Positions 18,608 to 28,230 of a stretch of DNA of 64,000 nt are shown here, one piece after another. The stretch is from Algoriphagus winogradskyi. Its GTDB lineage: Bacteria; Bacteroidota; Bacteroidia; Cytophagales; Cyclobacteriaceae. The stretch lies in the NCBI RefSeq assembly GCF_900182815.1, contig NZ_FXUA01000001.1, positions 868,001 to 932,000 of the forward strand, in the 5' to 3' direction. The notes below the pieces were generated by a model, which saw nothing but the letters and a program-made list of their open reading frames with translations, did not search any database and had not been told where the DNA came from. The translations under genes and the position numbers were made by a program. The number at the start of each line of letters is the position of its first letter. Within the stretch, counting starts at the first letter, position 1.

Positions 18608-20353
18608 TTAATACCCTTGATTTTGCACCAAGAAACCAGAAACATTTGAGGCTCCATCTATTGCCCTTTGTGGAATTGGGAACAATCTTTTGTTCGGATC
18701 GCTATCGGTTTTCTCAGTCCAGCTATCTTCATATTTACCAAATCTGATTTGATTGGTTCTTCTCAAACCTTCCCAATAAAGCTCAAAGCCAGATTCACGG
18801 AATAGTATATCCAAATCAATCGAAGCCAAAGGAGCAGGTGTTTGCGCAGGACGAGCTGTTCTCGAAGTTCTGAGGGTATTTACATCTGCAAGTGCCCCTG
18901 CATTATCACCTTTTCTCAACTTGGCCTCAGCACGCATCAAATAAACCTCACCTAATCTCAGCAAAACGATATCTACACTGCTATTTGAACAGCAATTCGG
19001 CGCGGTTCGGCTAAACTGATATTTAGAGAATCGATTTCCAGTATTGTGCAAGCTACCCTCGCTGGTAAAATCCACCTGGAAGGTGTGATCCACGTAACGG
19101 ATATTTGCTCCACTACTTCTTCTGTTAATCACTGGATAGATTTTCACTTTCCCATCAGTATCCCGAATAATCGCTCCGGTTTCATCTTTTCGCGGTCCCC
19201 AGATAATATTTCGAAGAATCCCTCGATCCATTTCAAACTCGGTATCTTCTACTGTGTAATAGTGATCTTCATCATTTGTAGGATTAACCCCTGTTAAGTC
19301 TTGAAGATTCTCAGGAACCATCGTATTGCGCATGAAGAAACGTGCATCTGCATCCGCAGGATCCACATTACCATATGCGTCATACCAGGTTTGCACGAAA
19401 TCCGGTGTAGCAGCGACCGCATCAGTTCCTCTAGTGCTAGGGTACTCAGGTCTTGGAACCTGATCACCCGAAATTGACCAGTATTGCCATCTGCTATGCT
19501 CAGTCTGCAATACACCACGCTGGTCTAGAGAGAAAATAATCTCCTTATTGGTATTATTATCATCATTAAATAAAGCGAAGTATTCAGCAGACAAGGTATA
19601 AGGTCCATTGATTATATCAGTCGTGTATTCTATGACCTTATCCATGTCCTCAGTTCTGAAGTCAGGTGTACCATAAGGATCACGATATACAGCGGCATTC
19701 AAATACAAGCGCGCTAACATTCCCTCAACAGCATATTTATTTATTCGGCCTGGACCATTAGTGCTACTGATCACATTGACAACCGAAAGCAGCTCATTCT
19801 CAATGTAATCGAGTGCTTCTTGGCCACGCAAAATGACAGACTGTTCGTCAGAAGCATCTTTTCTGAAAACCAACCCCCAGTTGTCCAAAGCAAGCATATT
19901 CAAATATGCCTTCATTGCTATCATTTCATACAGTGGGTTTTGAGCATTCGTGTTCCCGTTTTCCACCTCTAGAGTCAATTGCTCCTCTGCCGCTACTGCT
20001 CTGGAAAGTGTCAAGGTGATATAAGTCCAAGAATCACCAACTAAGCTGTTTCCAGGAGTCATCAAATGCTGGTGTATAGCGATAAACTTACCTCCATCAA
20101 ACCAATCTGTACCTCCACGGTAGGGAAGAATCCCTTCGTCTGAAGCTACTTCTTGAAGACCAAAATTAACGGTATGCATCCATACCTGCCGAAGCATCCC
20201 ATATACTGGCGCAATAGACCCGCTGACGATTTCTGCTTCGCCAGTACCTGTAAGTGACTCATCGAGGATGTCTTCATCTAGTGTAGTGCAGCTTAGAAAT
20301 GCAAGCAACAATGCAGCTACAGGAAGTATTCTATTAAACTTGATATTTTTCAT
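18608..20353 (-). CDS. SusD/RagB-family surface lipoprotein (locus 3)
   Basis: 581 residues with the lipoprotein signal MKNIKFNRILPVAALLLAFLSC. SusD features include an N-terminal TPR-like region (RAVAAEEQLTLEV; MIAMKAYLNMLALDNWGLVF) and the C-terminal segment IVLLRLGEVYLMRAEAKLRKGD and SGFELYWEGLRRTNQIRFGKYE. Its start is 44 bases after the SusC stop, and the operon ends at the 18552 hairpin. It lies tail-to-tail with the PLC/phosphoesterase operon, so it may capture a phosphorylated compound released there, but orientation shows they are not co-transcribed. Confidence 0.95.
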   Translation of the reverse strand: MKNIKFNRILPVAALLLAFLSCTTLDEDILDESLTGTGEAEIVSGSIAPVYGMLRQVWMHTVNFGLQEVASDEGILPYRGGTDWFDGGKFIAIHQHLMTPGNSLVGDSWTYITLTLSRAVAAEEQLTLEVENGNTNAQNPLYEMIAMKAYLNMLALDNWGLVFRKDASDEQSVILRGQEALDYIENELLSVVNVISSTNGPGRINKYAVEGMLARLYLNAAVYRDPYGTPDFRTEDMDKVIEYTTDIINGPYTLSAEYFALFNDDNNTNKEIIFSLDQRGVLQTEHSRWQYWSISGDQVPRPEYPSTRGTDAVAATPDFVQTWYDAYGNVDPADADARFFMRNTMVPENLQDLTGVNPTNDEDHYYTVEDTEFEMDRGILRNIIWGPRKDETGAIIRDTDGKVKIYPVINRRSSGANIRYVDHTFQVDFTSEGSLHNTGNRFSKYQFSRTAPNCCSNSSVDIVLLRLGEVYLMRAEAKLRKGDNAGALADVNTLRTSRTARPAQTPAPLASIDLDILFRESGFELYWEGLRRTNQIRFGKYEDSWTEKTDSDPNKRLFPIPQRAIDGASNVSGFLVQNQGY

Positions 20354-20397
20354 TTTATTAAAATTTTCTAGAAGATTATCTGGTGATCTTTGAGTGA

Positions 20398-23300
20398 TTA
20401 AAAGGTAACATTCAAGTTGATTGTGAATGTCCTCGCTCTTGGGTAGGTGAATCTGTCAATACCGAAAGTCTGAATTCCAGAAGAAGTAGAACCTGTATTG
20501 ACTTCAGGGTCAAATCCGGAGTAGTCAGTTATCACGAAGAGATTCTGACCGGTAACTGAGAGCCGGATATTTTGGAATGTATTGCCCATTCCAAAGCTTG
20601 TTGGATTCACATTATAGCCCAATGTTGCGTTGTTAAGTCTAAAGAATGACCCACTCTCCAAAAATCGTGTTGACACCGTATTGGAGTTGTTGAAAGATTC
20701 CTCTGGATACTGTACGGCAAAATCTGTGGTATTATTTGATCTGGAAAGTTGGGCTTTGGTAAACAAAGACATGGTCGTGTGATTGTATATCTTGTTGCCA
20801 GCAGCTCCATTAAAGTTTAGACCCAAGTCGAAACTATTAAATCGAAAATTGGTATTAAATCCGTAGATGACCTTTGGTATAGCGCTTCCTACCACGCTTC
20901 TGTCATTATCCAGAATTTGTCCATCATTATTGATATCCACGAATTTATTGAGTCCATCTTCTCCGATTCCATCAAACTCAAGCATGTAAAAAGCGCCGAT
21001 CGGTTGATTATTAATGTAGCCATTAATAGTGGCACCAGTTTGGCCTGCGCCCTGCGCTGCCCCAGTAGTCAAGACTGCGTACGGAGAATCTCTCACCTCA
21101 TTTTTAATAAATGTGACGTTACCACCAATTTCATAAGAGAAGTTGGTTGATTCCTTACTAGCATAATTCAAAGTAAGCTCCACACCACTATTGTGGATTT
21201 CCATATTGTCGATATTATCCCAAAAAGTGGAGGTAGGCTGAACTGGATCTGCAGGAACTACCTCAAGGAGGATATTTGAGGATACCTTGTTGAAGTAATC
21301 CAACGTACCGCTCAATCTGTAATCCATCAAGGCAAAATCAATTCCGAAATCGATTTGGGTAGAAACTTCCCATTGCAAATTTGGATTTGCTAATCGCGTG
21401 AAGACAATACCGTAAGGGTAGCTATCTAACGTAGTTCCGTCAGTGTCTATTGGGTAAGTATTCAAACTACCTGAACCAGTTGCCAATCGATCTTCGGAAT
21501 AACTGGCTTTGGTGATCTTAGACGGGATCTCCTGATTTCCTGTTTGACCCCAGCTCGCACGTACTTTAAGGTTATTGAAAATGGAGTTGGCCATGAAAGC
21601 TTCTTTACTCAAATTCCAACCCAATGCAAATGAAGGGAAGTATCCATACTTATTGTTTTGTCCAAATTTGGAAGAACCATCTGCCCGGAAAGTAGCTGTA
21701 AATAAATATTTATCAGCATATACGTAGTTCAGTCTGCCAAAGAAAGATTGTAATTCATTTCGCGTCGCAGAAGCATTTACCGTTGTTGGAAACTCGCTAG
21801 TACTGTTATGGTCCTGGTATCTTGGTTCTATATTGTTTGCAGCGAATCCTCGGTAATAAGTTCCTCTAAATTCGTCCAGAAAGGTCTGGTAAGAATGTCC
21901 TGCTAACACAGTAAAATTGTGTTTGTAATTGTTCCAATTATAGGTCAGGGTGTTTTCTACCAAGCTATTGGTATTGGAAGAAATAAGTTCGTCCAAGGTG
22001 CCGTCAGAGACATTAGATTCGTTGATCACCTCTGTATATGGCTTGTATTGCACATATCTGTTGGTGGTGGAATAATCCACACCTAAATTCAACTTATACG
22101 TCAAGCCATCAAAAATCTCAAAAGATGGGGAAATAGTCCCTAAAATCCGGTTGTTTGCCGCATCATCGCTGTACAAATCATATCGCTTGATTGGATTCAA
22201 TGCATTTGTATTCAACAGCGTAGGTTCGCCATTCGTAAAAGCTGGAATTGTGGGGTTGAGCCCCAACATATCGCTAATCGTTCCAGTAATTACAGGTCTA
22301 AGGTTCTCTGTGTAAGCAGCTGTAAGATTGTAATCAATATTCAATCTGCCTTCGAAAGCCTTTTGATTTACGTTTAGTTTACCTGAATAGCGCTTCAAGT
22401 CACTGTTTTTCAAAATACCTTCTTGCTCCTGAAAGCCCAATGAAGCGAAATAGGAGAATCTCTCCGTATTGGCGCCACTCATGGATAAACTATAATCCTG
22501 AGAGAAGCCTACTTGAGTCAACTCGTCTTGCCAATTGGTATTTCCTCCGAAATCCTCCAGATTCCCTCCTACTGCCACTACTTGCTCTCTAAACTCATCC
22601 GCACCAAAGACATCAATCTGCTTTGCCATGGAAGACCAAGACGTTCCAACGGAGAGGTTCACCTGAGAGCTTCCCTTTTTGCCCTTTTTGGTGGTAATAA
22701 CCACAACCCCATTTGAAGCGCGAGAACCATAAAGCGCAGTTGCACTAGCGTCTTTAAGCACATCGATACTTTCAATATCATTGGGATTTAGGAAGTTGAG
22801 CGGATTTGATGCTACTCCAGTTCCAGAGTTATCCAATAAAAACCCATCCAATACGTAAAGCGGCTGGGTACCTGAGCGTAAACTTCCGATTCCACGGATG
22901 ATCACATTTTGATTTGCACCAGGCTCACCACTGGTAGAAGTAATGTTTACGCCTGCCATTTTTCCTTGCAACAGATCAACTGGATTTGTGATCACTCCCC
23001 TATTAAAATCCTCACTTTTAACAGAGCCAATAGCCCCAGTAACATCGGATCTTTTTTGGGTACCGTAGCCTATCACTACTAGTTCGTCTAGTTGGGTAGC
23101 ATCAGGCTGCAACTGCACATCAATGATGGATTTTCCATTCACGGAGATTTCTTGGAGTATATACCCCACATAAGAAATCTGAAGAATAGCGTCTTCACCC
23201 ACCTCAATTGTAAATTTGCCATCCAGATCAGTAACCGTTCCATTCACAGTACCTTTTATCTGAACTGTGGCTCCTGGAAGTGGCTGACCCGTTTCATCGG

Positions 23301-23469
23301 TGATCGTTCCAGTCACTGACTGTTCACCCGAAATCAAGGTAGATGTCGACAGACTAGTTCTAGTCTCTAGTTCTTTCGCAAGTAGTTGCGAGGAACTGGA
23401 GACTGATGTCCAAATCAACATACAGGTGGACGCATAAATAATTTTAGATAATTGTAATTTTGTATTCAT
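20398..23469 (-). CDS. SusC-like TonB-dependent receptor (locus 3)
   Basis: About 1023 residues from ATG 23469 (MNTKLQLSKIIYASTCML...); a further ATG at 23502 would add eleven residues ahead of the signal peptide and is less likely. Carboxypeptidase-like domain (VTGTITDETGQPLPGATV), TonB box (LDELVVIGYGT), plug (PLYVLDGFLLD; IDVLKDASATALYGSRA) and barrel ending FTINLNVTF. No STN domain. First gene of an operon with SusD. A perfect -7 promoter element is visible about 80 bases upstream. Likely substrate unknown; see the finding on the adjacent phosphoesterases. Confidence 0.95.
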   Translation of the reverse strand: MNTKLQLSKIIYASTCMLIWTSVSSSSQLLAKELETRTSLSTSTLISGEQSVTGTITDETGQPLPGATVQIKGTVNGTVTDLDGKFTIEVGEDAILQISYVGYILQEISVNGKSIIDVQLQPDATQLDELVVIGYGTQKRSDVTGAIGSVKSEDFNRGVITNPVDLLQGKMAGVNITSTSGEPGANQNVIIRGIGSLRSGTQPLYVLDGFLLDNSGTGVASNPLNFLNPNDIESIDVLKDASATALYGSRASNGVVVITTKKGKKGSSQVNLSVGTSWSSMAKQIDVFGADEFREQVVAVGGNLEDFGGNTNWQDELTQVGFSQDYSLSMSGANTERFSYFASLGFQEQEGILKNSDLKRYSGKLNVNQKAFEGRLNIDYNLTAAYTENLRPVITGTISDMLGLNPTIPAFTNGEPTLLNTNALNPIKRYDLYSDDAANNRILGTISPSFEIFDGLTYKLNLGVDYSTTNRYVQYKPYTEVINESNVSDGTLDELISSNTNSLVENTLTYNWNNYKHNFTVLAGHSYQTFLDEFRGTYYRGFAANNIEPRYQDHNSTSEFPTTVNASATRNELQSFFGRLNYVYADKYLFTATFRADGSSKFGQNNKYGYFPSFALGWNLSKEAFMANSIFNNLKVRASWGQTGNQEIPSKITKASYSEDRLATGSGSLNTYPIDTDGTTLDSYPYGIVFTRLANPNLQWEVSTQIDFGIDFALMDYRLSGTLDYFNKVSSNILLEVVPADPVQPTSTFWDNIDNMEIHNSGVELTLNYASKESTNFSYEIGGNVTFIKNEVRDSPYAVLTTGAAQGAGQTGATINGYINNQPIGAFYMLEFDGIGEDGLNKFVDINNDGQILDNDRSVVGSAIPKVIYGFNTNFRFNSFDLGLNFNGAAGNKIYNHTTMSLFTKAQLSRSNNTTDFAVQYPEESFNNSNTVSTRFLESGSFFRLNNATLGYNVNPTSFGMGNTFQNIRLSVTGQNLFVITDYSGFDPEVNTGSTSSGIQTFGIDRFTYPRARTFTINLNVTF

Positions 23470-23547
23470 AAAATTTATTGTATATAAAAGAGAACAATTC
23501 ATATAAAAAACTAAACCAACCCTGTTAGCTTAGCCAAAATTCAAACG

Positions 23548-23555
23548 CAAAAGTA
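23548..23555 (-). promoter_or_regulatory. Candidate Bacteroidota -7 element for SusC locus 3
   Basis: On the minus strand the sequence reads TACTTTTG, an exact fit to the TAnnTTTG element of Bacteroidota housekeeping promoters. No good TTTG -33 element is found at 19-21 bases, so this is moderate evidence. It predicts a 5' leader of about 70 bases. Confidence 0.4.
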
Positions 23556-24281
23556 CCGCTTACCTAACACAGTCCTGTTAAGGATATTTTAGGCTTATAT
23601 TAAGTAAACTGAACCAATTTAAAGATCTATTATTTGCTCGGTAATGATTTCATCTCAGTAACTTAAAAAAACGACAAACACCTAAAAAGCCTTTAAAAAT
23701 GTAAAATAAGGCCTTTCACAGGTTTTAATACTGGAATAACAATCCCAACAAAGAGTCAAAAAAAAGAAACAAACCAGCTTAAATTATTATTTTGTTAATT
23801 AATTAATATCTTTTGTAGACATACCTATAATTAAATTAACTTAACATTATATATACACTAGCTATACTCCCTAGTATTTTATTATCACATAATAATTTTA
23901 AATATGTCCACCCGCTTTTCTGCCAGTAAGGTAGCAAAGGCAAGGTAGGATATGTTAACCTTAAGAATTGAGGCTACTTCAGCCTGTCACGCCCTTGTGG
24001 GAGTCTCGGTTACTTGTAGTGAGCGTAGCTGAAGTATCGGTCTTATACCCTGACAGGCAAAAAAGCTAAGGCGACTTACTTCATTGCAGATCATCTTATT
24101 TTAAAAAACTCACAAGAATAAAGGGTTGCTTTAAGAAAGCTAAGCAACCTATCTCTCAACTTAATTGGTCAGAAAACCAACTTTTCAACAGTGAAAGGAA
24201 AAAGTAATTATTCATAGAATTCCTTCGCTATCATAATCATGTTGACGAATAGTTTATAAATTATATGATTATTAGCTTTTA
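23556..24281. other. Intergenic region holding a MITE-like repeat
   Basis: No gene is recognised. The left half is AT-rich; the middle holds an inverted MITE-like element copy (23904-24094, separate entry). To its right are a hairpin (GGTTGCT...AGCAACC, about 24125-24151) and an inverted repeat ATAATCAT/ATGATTAT around 24233-24275, just before the PqaA-like gene. Confidence 0.5.
23904..24094 (-). repeat. MITE-like dispersed repeat, copy 1 (inverted, longest, most diverged)
   Basis: Read on the minus strand it matches the copies at 26042, 46406 and 58348: GATGATCTGCAATGAAG..., then GAGACTCCC, then GGCTGAAGTAGCCTCAATT, GTTAACATATCCTACCTTGC and TTACTGGCAGAAAAGCGGG. It carries about 25 extra bases in the centre compared with copy 3, and its 5' end is degraded. 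Confidence 0.75.
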
Positions 24282-25760
24282 ATGATTAACAAAACCCAAT
24301 TCCTGATGAAATCACTTTTTCCACGTCCCACACTGGTTTTTACCTGTGCTTATGTTTTCATTTCCCTTGTTTTTTTCTCCTGCCAAAAGCCAGAAGAAAA
24401 AACAATAACCCAAGAAATTGCCTCAGACAACCTGTTGAAGGATTATGTAATGGCTCCAGACTCTGCATTCAAATTTGAAGTAGTCCATACGGTCACGGGG
24501 GCAGAGTATGATTATCACGTCATCAAAATGACTTCACAGCACTGGCTCACTCCAGAATTAGTAGATAAGACCGAGTGGTGGCACTGGATTTCTATAGTGG
24601 TGCCTAGAGATACTCCCTTTGAAACAGGGTTGATGTGGATTGGCGGGGGAAGTACAAACACAAAAATGCCGGAGAACCCTGATGAACTGATTTTAGCCGC
24701 AGCGATGCAGACAAATTCAATTGTGGCACAAGTCCATAATATTCCTTTCCAGCCCTTAACCTTCGCGAACGATCCAGAAGGAGAAAGGTATGAGGATGCC
24801 ATTATTGCTTATGGCTGGAGAAAGTTTCTGGAAGGAGGCGCTAAAGACGAAGATGCGATTTGGTTGGCTCGCCTCCCGATGACCAAAGCGGTAAAACTCG
24901 CAATGGATGCTACTTCAGAGGTAGTAAAAACCCTTTATGACAAAAACCTAAACAACTACGTCGTCGCTGGAGCATCGAAACGTGGGTGGACCACTTGGAC
25001 AACTGCAGCTGTGGATGATAGGGTCGTTGCGATTATTCCAATCGTCATAGACATGCTAAACTTAGAATCTTCATTTAAGCATCACTGGAAAAATTATGGA
25101 TTCTGGGCTCCAGCCGTAGATAATTATGTGAATGAAGGTGTAATGGACTGGATGGGAACTCCTGAATTTGATAGGCTATTAGCGATTACAGAACCTTATA
25201 CTTTTGCTTCTGAGATGGAATTACCTAAGCTCTTGATCAATGCAGCAGGAGACCAGTTTTTTCAACCGGATAGCTGGGAATTTTATTGGAATGATCTGCC
25301 CGGTGAAAAGCATATTCAATACGTCCCGAATTTCGGACACGACTTAGGAGATTCTGATGCATTACCAAACATGATCTCCTTTTATTCCTCGGTGCTAAAC
25401 CAAAAACCTAGACCTAAATACGAATGGAAAATTGAAGGAGACCTCATTTCATTTCAAGCGGATCCTGCCGACAAACCAATTTCAGTAAAAATCTGGAGCG
25501 CATATAATGATAAGGCTAGGGATTTTAGAGTGGATGTGTTTGGACCAAATTGGAAAGCAACTGAGTTAGAAATGGAAGCAGACGGACTTTATGAATTCCA
25601 GATGCCAGAACCTGAAACAGGGTATCAGGGATATTTTATGGAAGTCACTTTTGCAGGTCAGGCGCCTATGAAAGTAACAAGTGGTGTAGAAGTTCTGCCT
25701 AGATCCTATCCATTTGAGGAATTTGAACCTTCCCATGCTGTCTTAGAAAAATCAAACTAA
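24282..25760 (+). CDS. PhoPQ-activated pathogenicity-related (PqaA-like) lipoprotein, alpha/beta hydrolase fold
   Basis: 492 residues. Lipoprotein signal with Cys in FISLVFFSCQK. The body matches the PhoPQ_related family: WHWISIVVP, GLMWIGGGSTN, the nucleophile elbow VVAGASKRGWTTW, an acidic segment INAAGDQFFQPDS and a late His in NFGHDLGD, consistent with a Ser-Asp-His triad. Reaction unknown; in enteric bacteria a relative is induced by PhoPQ. Start ATG 24282 is used; ATG 24306 is an alternative nearer the signal peptide. Monocistronic as far as can be seen, preceded and followed by repeat copies of the same MITE-like family. Confidence 0.9.
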   Translation: MINKTQFLMKSLFPRPTLVFTCAYVFISLVFFSCQKPEEKTITQEIASDNLLKDYVMAPDSAFKFEVVHTVTGAEYDYHVIKMTSQHWLTPELVDKTEWWHWISIVVPRDTPFETGLMWIGGGSTNTKMPENPDELILAAAMQTNSIVAQVHNIPFQPLTFANDPEGERYEDAIIAYGWRKFLEGGAKDEDAIWLARLPMTKAVKLAMDATSEVVKTLYDKNLNNYVVAGASKRGWTTWTTAAVDDRVVAIIPIVIDMLNLESSFKHHWKNYGFWAPAVDNYVNEGVMDWMGTPEFDRLLAITEPYTFASEMELPKLLINAAGDQFFQPDSWEFYWNDLPGEKHIQYVPNFGHDLGDSDALPNMISFYSSVLNQKPRPKYEWKIEGDLISFQADPADKPISVKIWSAYNDKARDFRVDVFGPNWKATELEMEADGLYEFQMPEPETGYQGYFMEVTFAGQAPMKVTSGVEVLPRSYPFEEFEPSHAVLEKSN

Positions 25761-25834
25761 AATTTTATAATAAAAACTTCCTTCATTTCTACATTTCCTT
25801 CCTATCCTTCTAAAAAAATAGTCTTCCATGGCAA

Positions 25835-25984
25835 TTAATCATCCTCCACAGTTCCATCTGCATTTTCCCAAGGTATTAGCTTAGAAGTGTTCTTAGTCAG
25901 CTCCTTGTAAAAACCGAAATAGGCTCTCAACGCTGGCTTTGCAGAAAATATGGATTGGACAAGGTCAAAAGTCTCCAAAAAGAG
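25835..25984 (-). pseudogene. 3' remnant of an unidentified protein gene
   Basis: On the minus strand a 49-codon stretch closed by TAA reads as convincing protein: LETFDLVQSIFSAKPALRAY, then FGFYKELTKNTSKLIPWENA, then an acidic end DGTVEDD. A stop codon lies immediately upstream in this frame and there is no start codon, so it looks like the tail of a decayed gene. In the next frame upstream there is a short coding-like stretch (KLPKGLRLKN), consistent with a frameshift. I cannot name the family. It lies next to MITE-like copy 2. Confidence 0.4.
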
Positions 25985-26041
25985 CTAATATTTTTGAGTC
26001 TTAAACCTTTTGGCAGCTTATATGCAATTGAAAAAAACAAT

Positions 26042-26192
26042 GTGATTATCCGCAATGATGCCAGTTGCCTTAGATTCTTTGCTTAACTGGTCGGAAGACC
26101 GATGACCGAAGACTGAAGTGACCTCAATTATAATTTTGAACAAATTCTAGATTGCTTTTCCCTCTTTACTGGTAGAAAAGCGGATATACATA
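26042..26192 (+). repeat. MITE-like dispersed repeat, copy 2 (short form)
   Basis: Begins GTGATTATCCGCAATGATG and ends GGTAGAAAAGCGGATATAC. Terminal inverted repeats are TATCCGC, seven bases, CCAGT at the 5' end and the same pattern (TATCCGC, seven bases, CCAGT) on the complement of the 3' end. It lacks about 21 central bases (CCCGTACTAACGGAACAGGC region) that copy 3 has. It ends about 60 bases before the next gene. Confidence 0.8.
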
Positions 26193-26252
26193 AAAAACAA
26201 ACTCTCATTGCAGAAATCAGAGCTTAATTTTTCGATTAAATTATAAAAAAAC

Positions 26253-28043
26253 TTGTCAAAAGCATCATTAGGGGCACTTTTACTACTAATCATACTCCTT
26301 AGTGTGAAGCAGAATCTTTTTGCCCAAAATGAGAAAGATACTTCCAAAATTTCCATTACTCAAAAGGCCTTGGAGAAAGGAATGGATCTGATTACCAGAT
26401 CAAATAGAGATTCCGTTTTAGTAGAAAAAGCAGAGGAAAAATTCCTTCCATATGAAGGAATGATCATCCGTAATATTACGATTGAAAACCTAGGATTTGA
26501 ATTTTCTATTTATGGTCGACAAAAACCCATCGTACAGAAAGTTGGCAGGATAGCAAATAAGCTTCACACCAATACCCGCGAAAAAACTATCCGTCAACAT
26601 CTTTTCATCAAGCCAAATCAAAAACTCAACCCTTACAAACTGGGCGATAATGAGCGATACCTCCGGGATCAATCGTTCATTTTGGAAAGTAGAATAATAG
26701 TGACCCCTATAGCCGGGACAGACTCCGTGGATCTGGCAATTGTCACCCGGGACATTTTCAGTTTTGGAGGCTCATTAAGCGGAACAATCCCTACAGCACC
26801 CTTGCTGAAAGTGTACAATGCCAACTTAGATGGACGAGGCCAGGGTTTTGAATTCGACATTCTATATGACCATGATCGAAGTCCAAAAACGGGGATAGCT
26901 TTAGCTTATACCAAGAGTAGTTTTTTGGGAAGTTTTGCGGATTTCACTGCCTATTATACCCAGTTGAATTCGGGAATCAGTGCCGGTGAAGAGAAAGAAT
27001 ACGCTACAGGCATCAGTTTAGAGCGTCCCCTTGTTTCTCCCTATTCAAGATTTGCAGGGGGAGCTGGATGGAGTCAAAATTGGTCAAAGAATGTAGATTC
27101 AAGACCAGATTCGGTATTTCTAGATTACAAATACAACATCATGGATCTCTGGATCGGCTATAATTTAGGGGCGAATAAAATACTCCAAGATAGAAAAAGA
27201 GAGTTTCTGGCGTTGCGGGTTTTTGATGGATATTTCATTAATCAGCCTGAACAGGAAGATGTGATTGATGAAAGTAGATATAATGATAGCAAGGGAATAT
27301 TGGCAGAGTTTACGGTTTACGAGCAAGACTTTTTCAAAACCCAATATGTCTATGGTTTCGGGCGAACGGAAGACATTCCTTCTGGATACAATATCTCCAC
27401 GACCTGGGGTTTTACAGAGACTATGGGTTACAAACGACCTTATGGAGACATCAATATCAATTTCAAGAGAGCCTTCAAAAGTGGTAGCTTTTATGATTTG
27501 AATTTAAATGGAGCTAGTTATTTAAGAAATGGCCTCGAAGACGCTGTACTTCAAACTGGGGGAACCTATTACACTCAGGCTTTTTCTCTTGGAAAATACA
27601 AAATCAGAAACTCTGCGAGTGTACTATACACCCATATTTATAAGCGACTCACTAACGATTGGTTAACTATCCGGGGTAATCTAATACCTGGACTGCGCGT
27701 GGAAGAGGTGGATGCCACCCGACGTATAGCTTTAGGCTTTGAGACCAGCCTATTCACTCCTTGGTCTTTGGTGGGATTTAGAGTAGCTCCATTTTCCTCA
27801 TTTTATTGGGCAAAACTCAATTGTTACACTTGTGAAGAAAAATACCAGAATTACACTGGAATCAGTCTCGGAATGAGAATACGAAATGAAAACTTAATCT
27901 TCGGTACTATAGAATTGAAGGGCACCTTTATTCCCAACGATGACGAAGGCAATTCCAAGTTTGCTTTCAGCGTAAGAAAAAACTTGAGATTTAGGAAATC
28001 AGACATTTTTGTGACCGCTCCAAACTTGATAGTATATAACTGA
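26253..28043 (+). CDS. Outer-membrane beta-barrel protein with POTRA-like segment (BamA/TamA-type)
   Basis: 596 residues. The only usable start is TTG at 26253: a stop lies two codons upstream and the first ATG is past the signal peptide (ASLGALLLLIILLSVKQNLFAQ). Residues about 70-170 look like a POTRA domain: GMIIRNITIENLGF, REKTIRQHLFIKPNQKLNPY, LGDNERYLRDQSFILESRI and DSVDLAIVTRD. From about 175 the sequence alternates polar and aromatic residues to the C terminus, as in a 16-strand barrel. Could assemble or secrete an outer-membrane partner, or be a barrel of unknown role. Not part of an evident operon, so the client is unknown. Confidence 0.7.
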   Translation: MSKASLGALLLLIILLSVKQNLFAQNEKDTSKISITQKALEKGMDLITRSNRDSVLVEKAEEKFLPYEGMIIRNITIENLGFEFSIYGRQKPIVQKVGRIANKLHTNTREKTIRQHLFIKPNQKLNPYKLGDNERYLRDQSFILESRIIVTPIAGTDSVDLAIVTRDIFSFGGSLSGTIPTAPLLKVYNANLDGRGQGFEFDILYDHDRSPKTGIALAYTKSSFLGSFADFTAYYTQLNSGISAGEEKEYATGISLERPLVSPYSRFAGGAGWSQNWSKNVDSRPDSVFLDYKYNIMDLWIGYNLGANKILQDRKREFLALRVFDGYFINQPEQEDVIDESRYNDSKGILAEFTVYEQDFFKTQYVYGFGRTEDIPSGYNISTTWGFTETMGYKRPYGDININFKRAFKSGSFYDLNLNGASYLRNGLEDAVLQTGGTYYTQAFSLGKYKIRNSASVLYTHIYKRLTNDWLTIRGNLIPGLRVEEVDATRRIALGFETSLFTPWSLVGFRVAPFSSFYWAKLNCYTCEEKYQNYTGISLGMRIRNENLIFGTIELKGTFIPNDDEGNSKFAFSVRKNLRFRKSDIFVTAPNLIVYN

Positions 28044-28230
28044 GATCGTCATAATTAAGCTATCAAAGGAGGGGGAAAATGTGTCAAGTATGGCTCAAAA
28101 ACCTAGTGTCAATTTCGCTGCGGATAATCATATTTTTTTTAGATGAACTTACAATTCCTTACAGGTAAGCAAAGGAAACTTGCCCTTTTTTTATAACTTA
28201 TTTCATCAATCCAAATTTAAAATAACACTT

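Larger units (their letters stand above)
25761..26252. other. Intergenic region: gene remnant plus repeat
   Basis: After the PqaA-like gene this spacer holds the decayed 3' gene end at 25835-25984 and the repeat copy at 26042-26192. Nothing else is recognised. The downstream gene starts immediately after a TAA in its own frame at 26244-26246. Confidence 0.5.
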
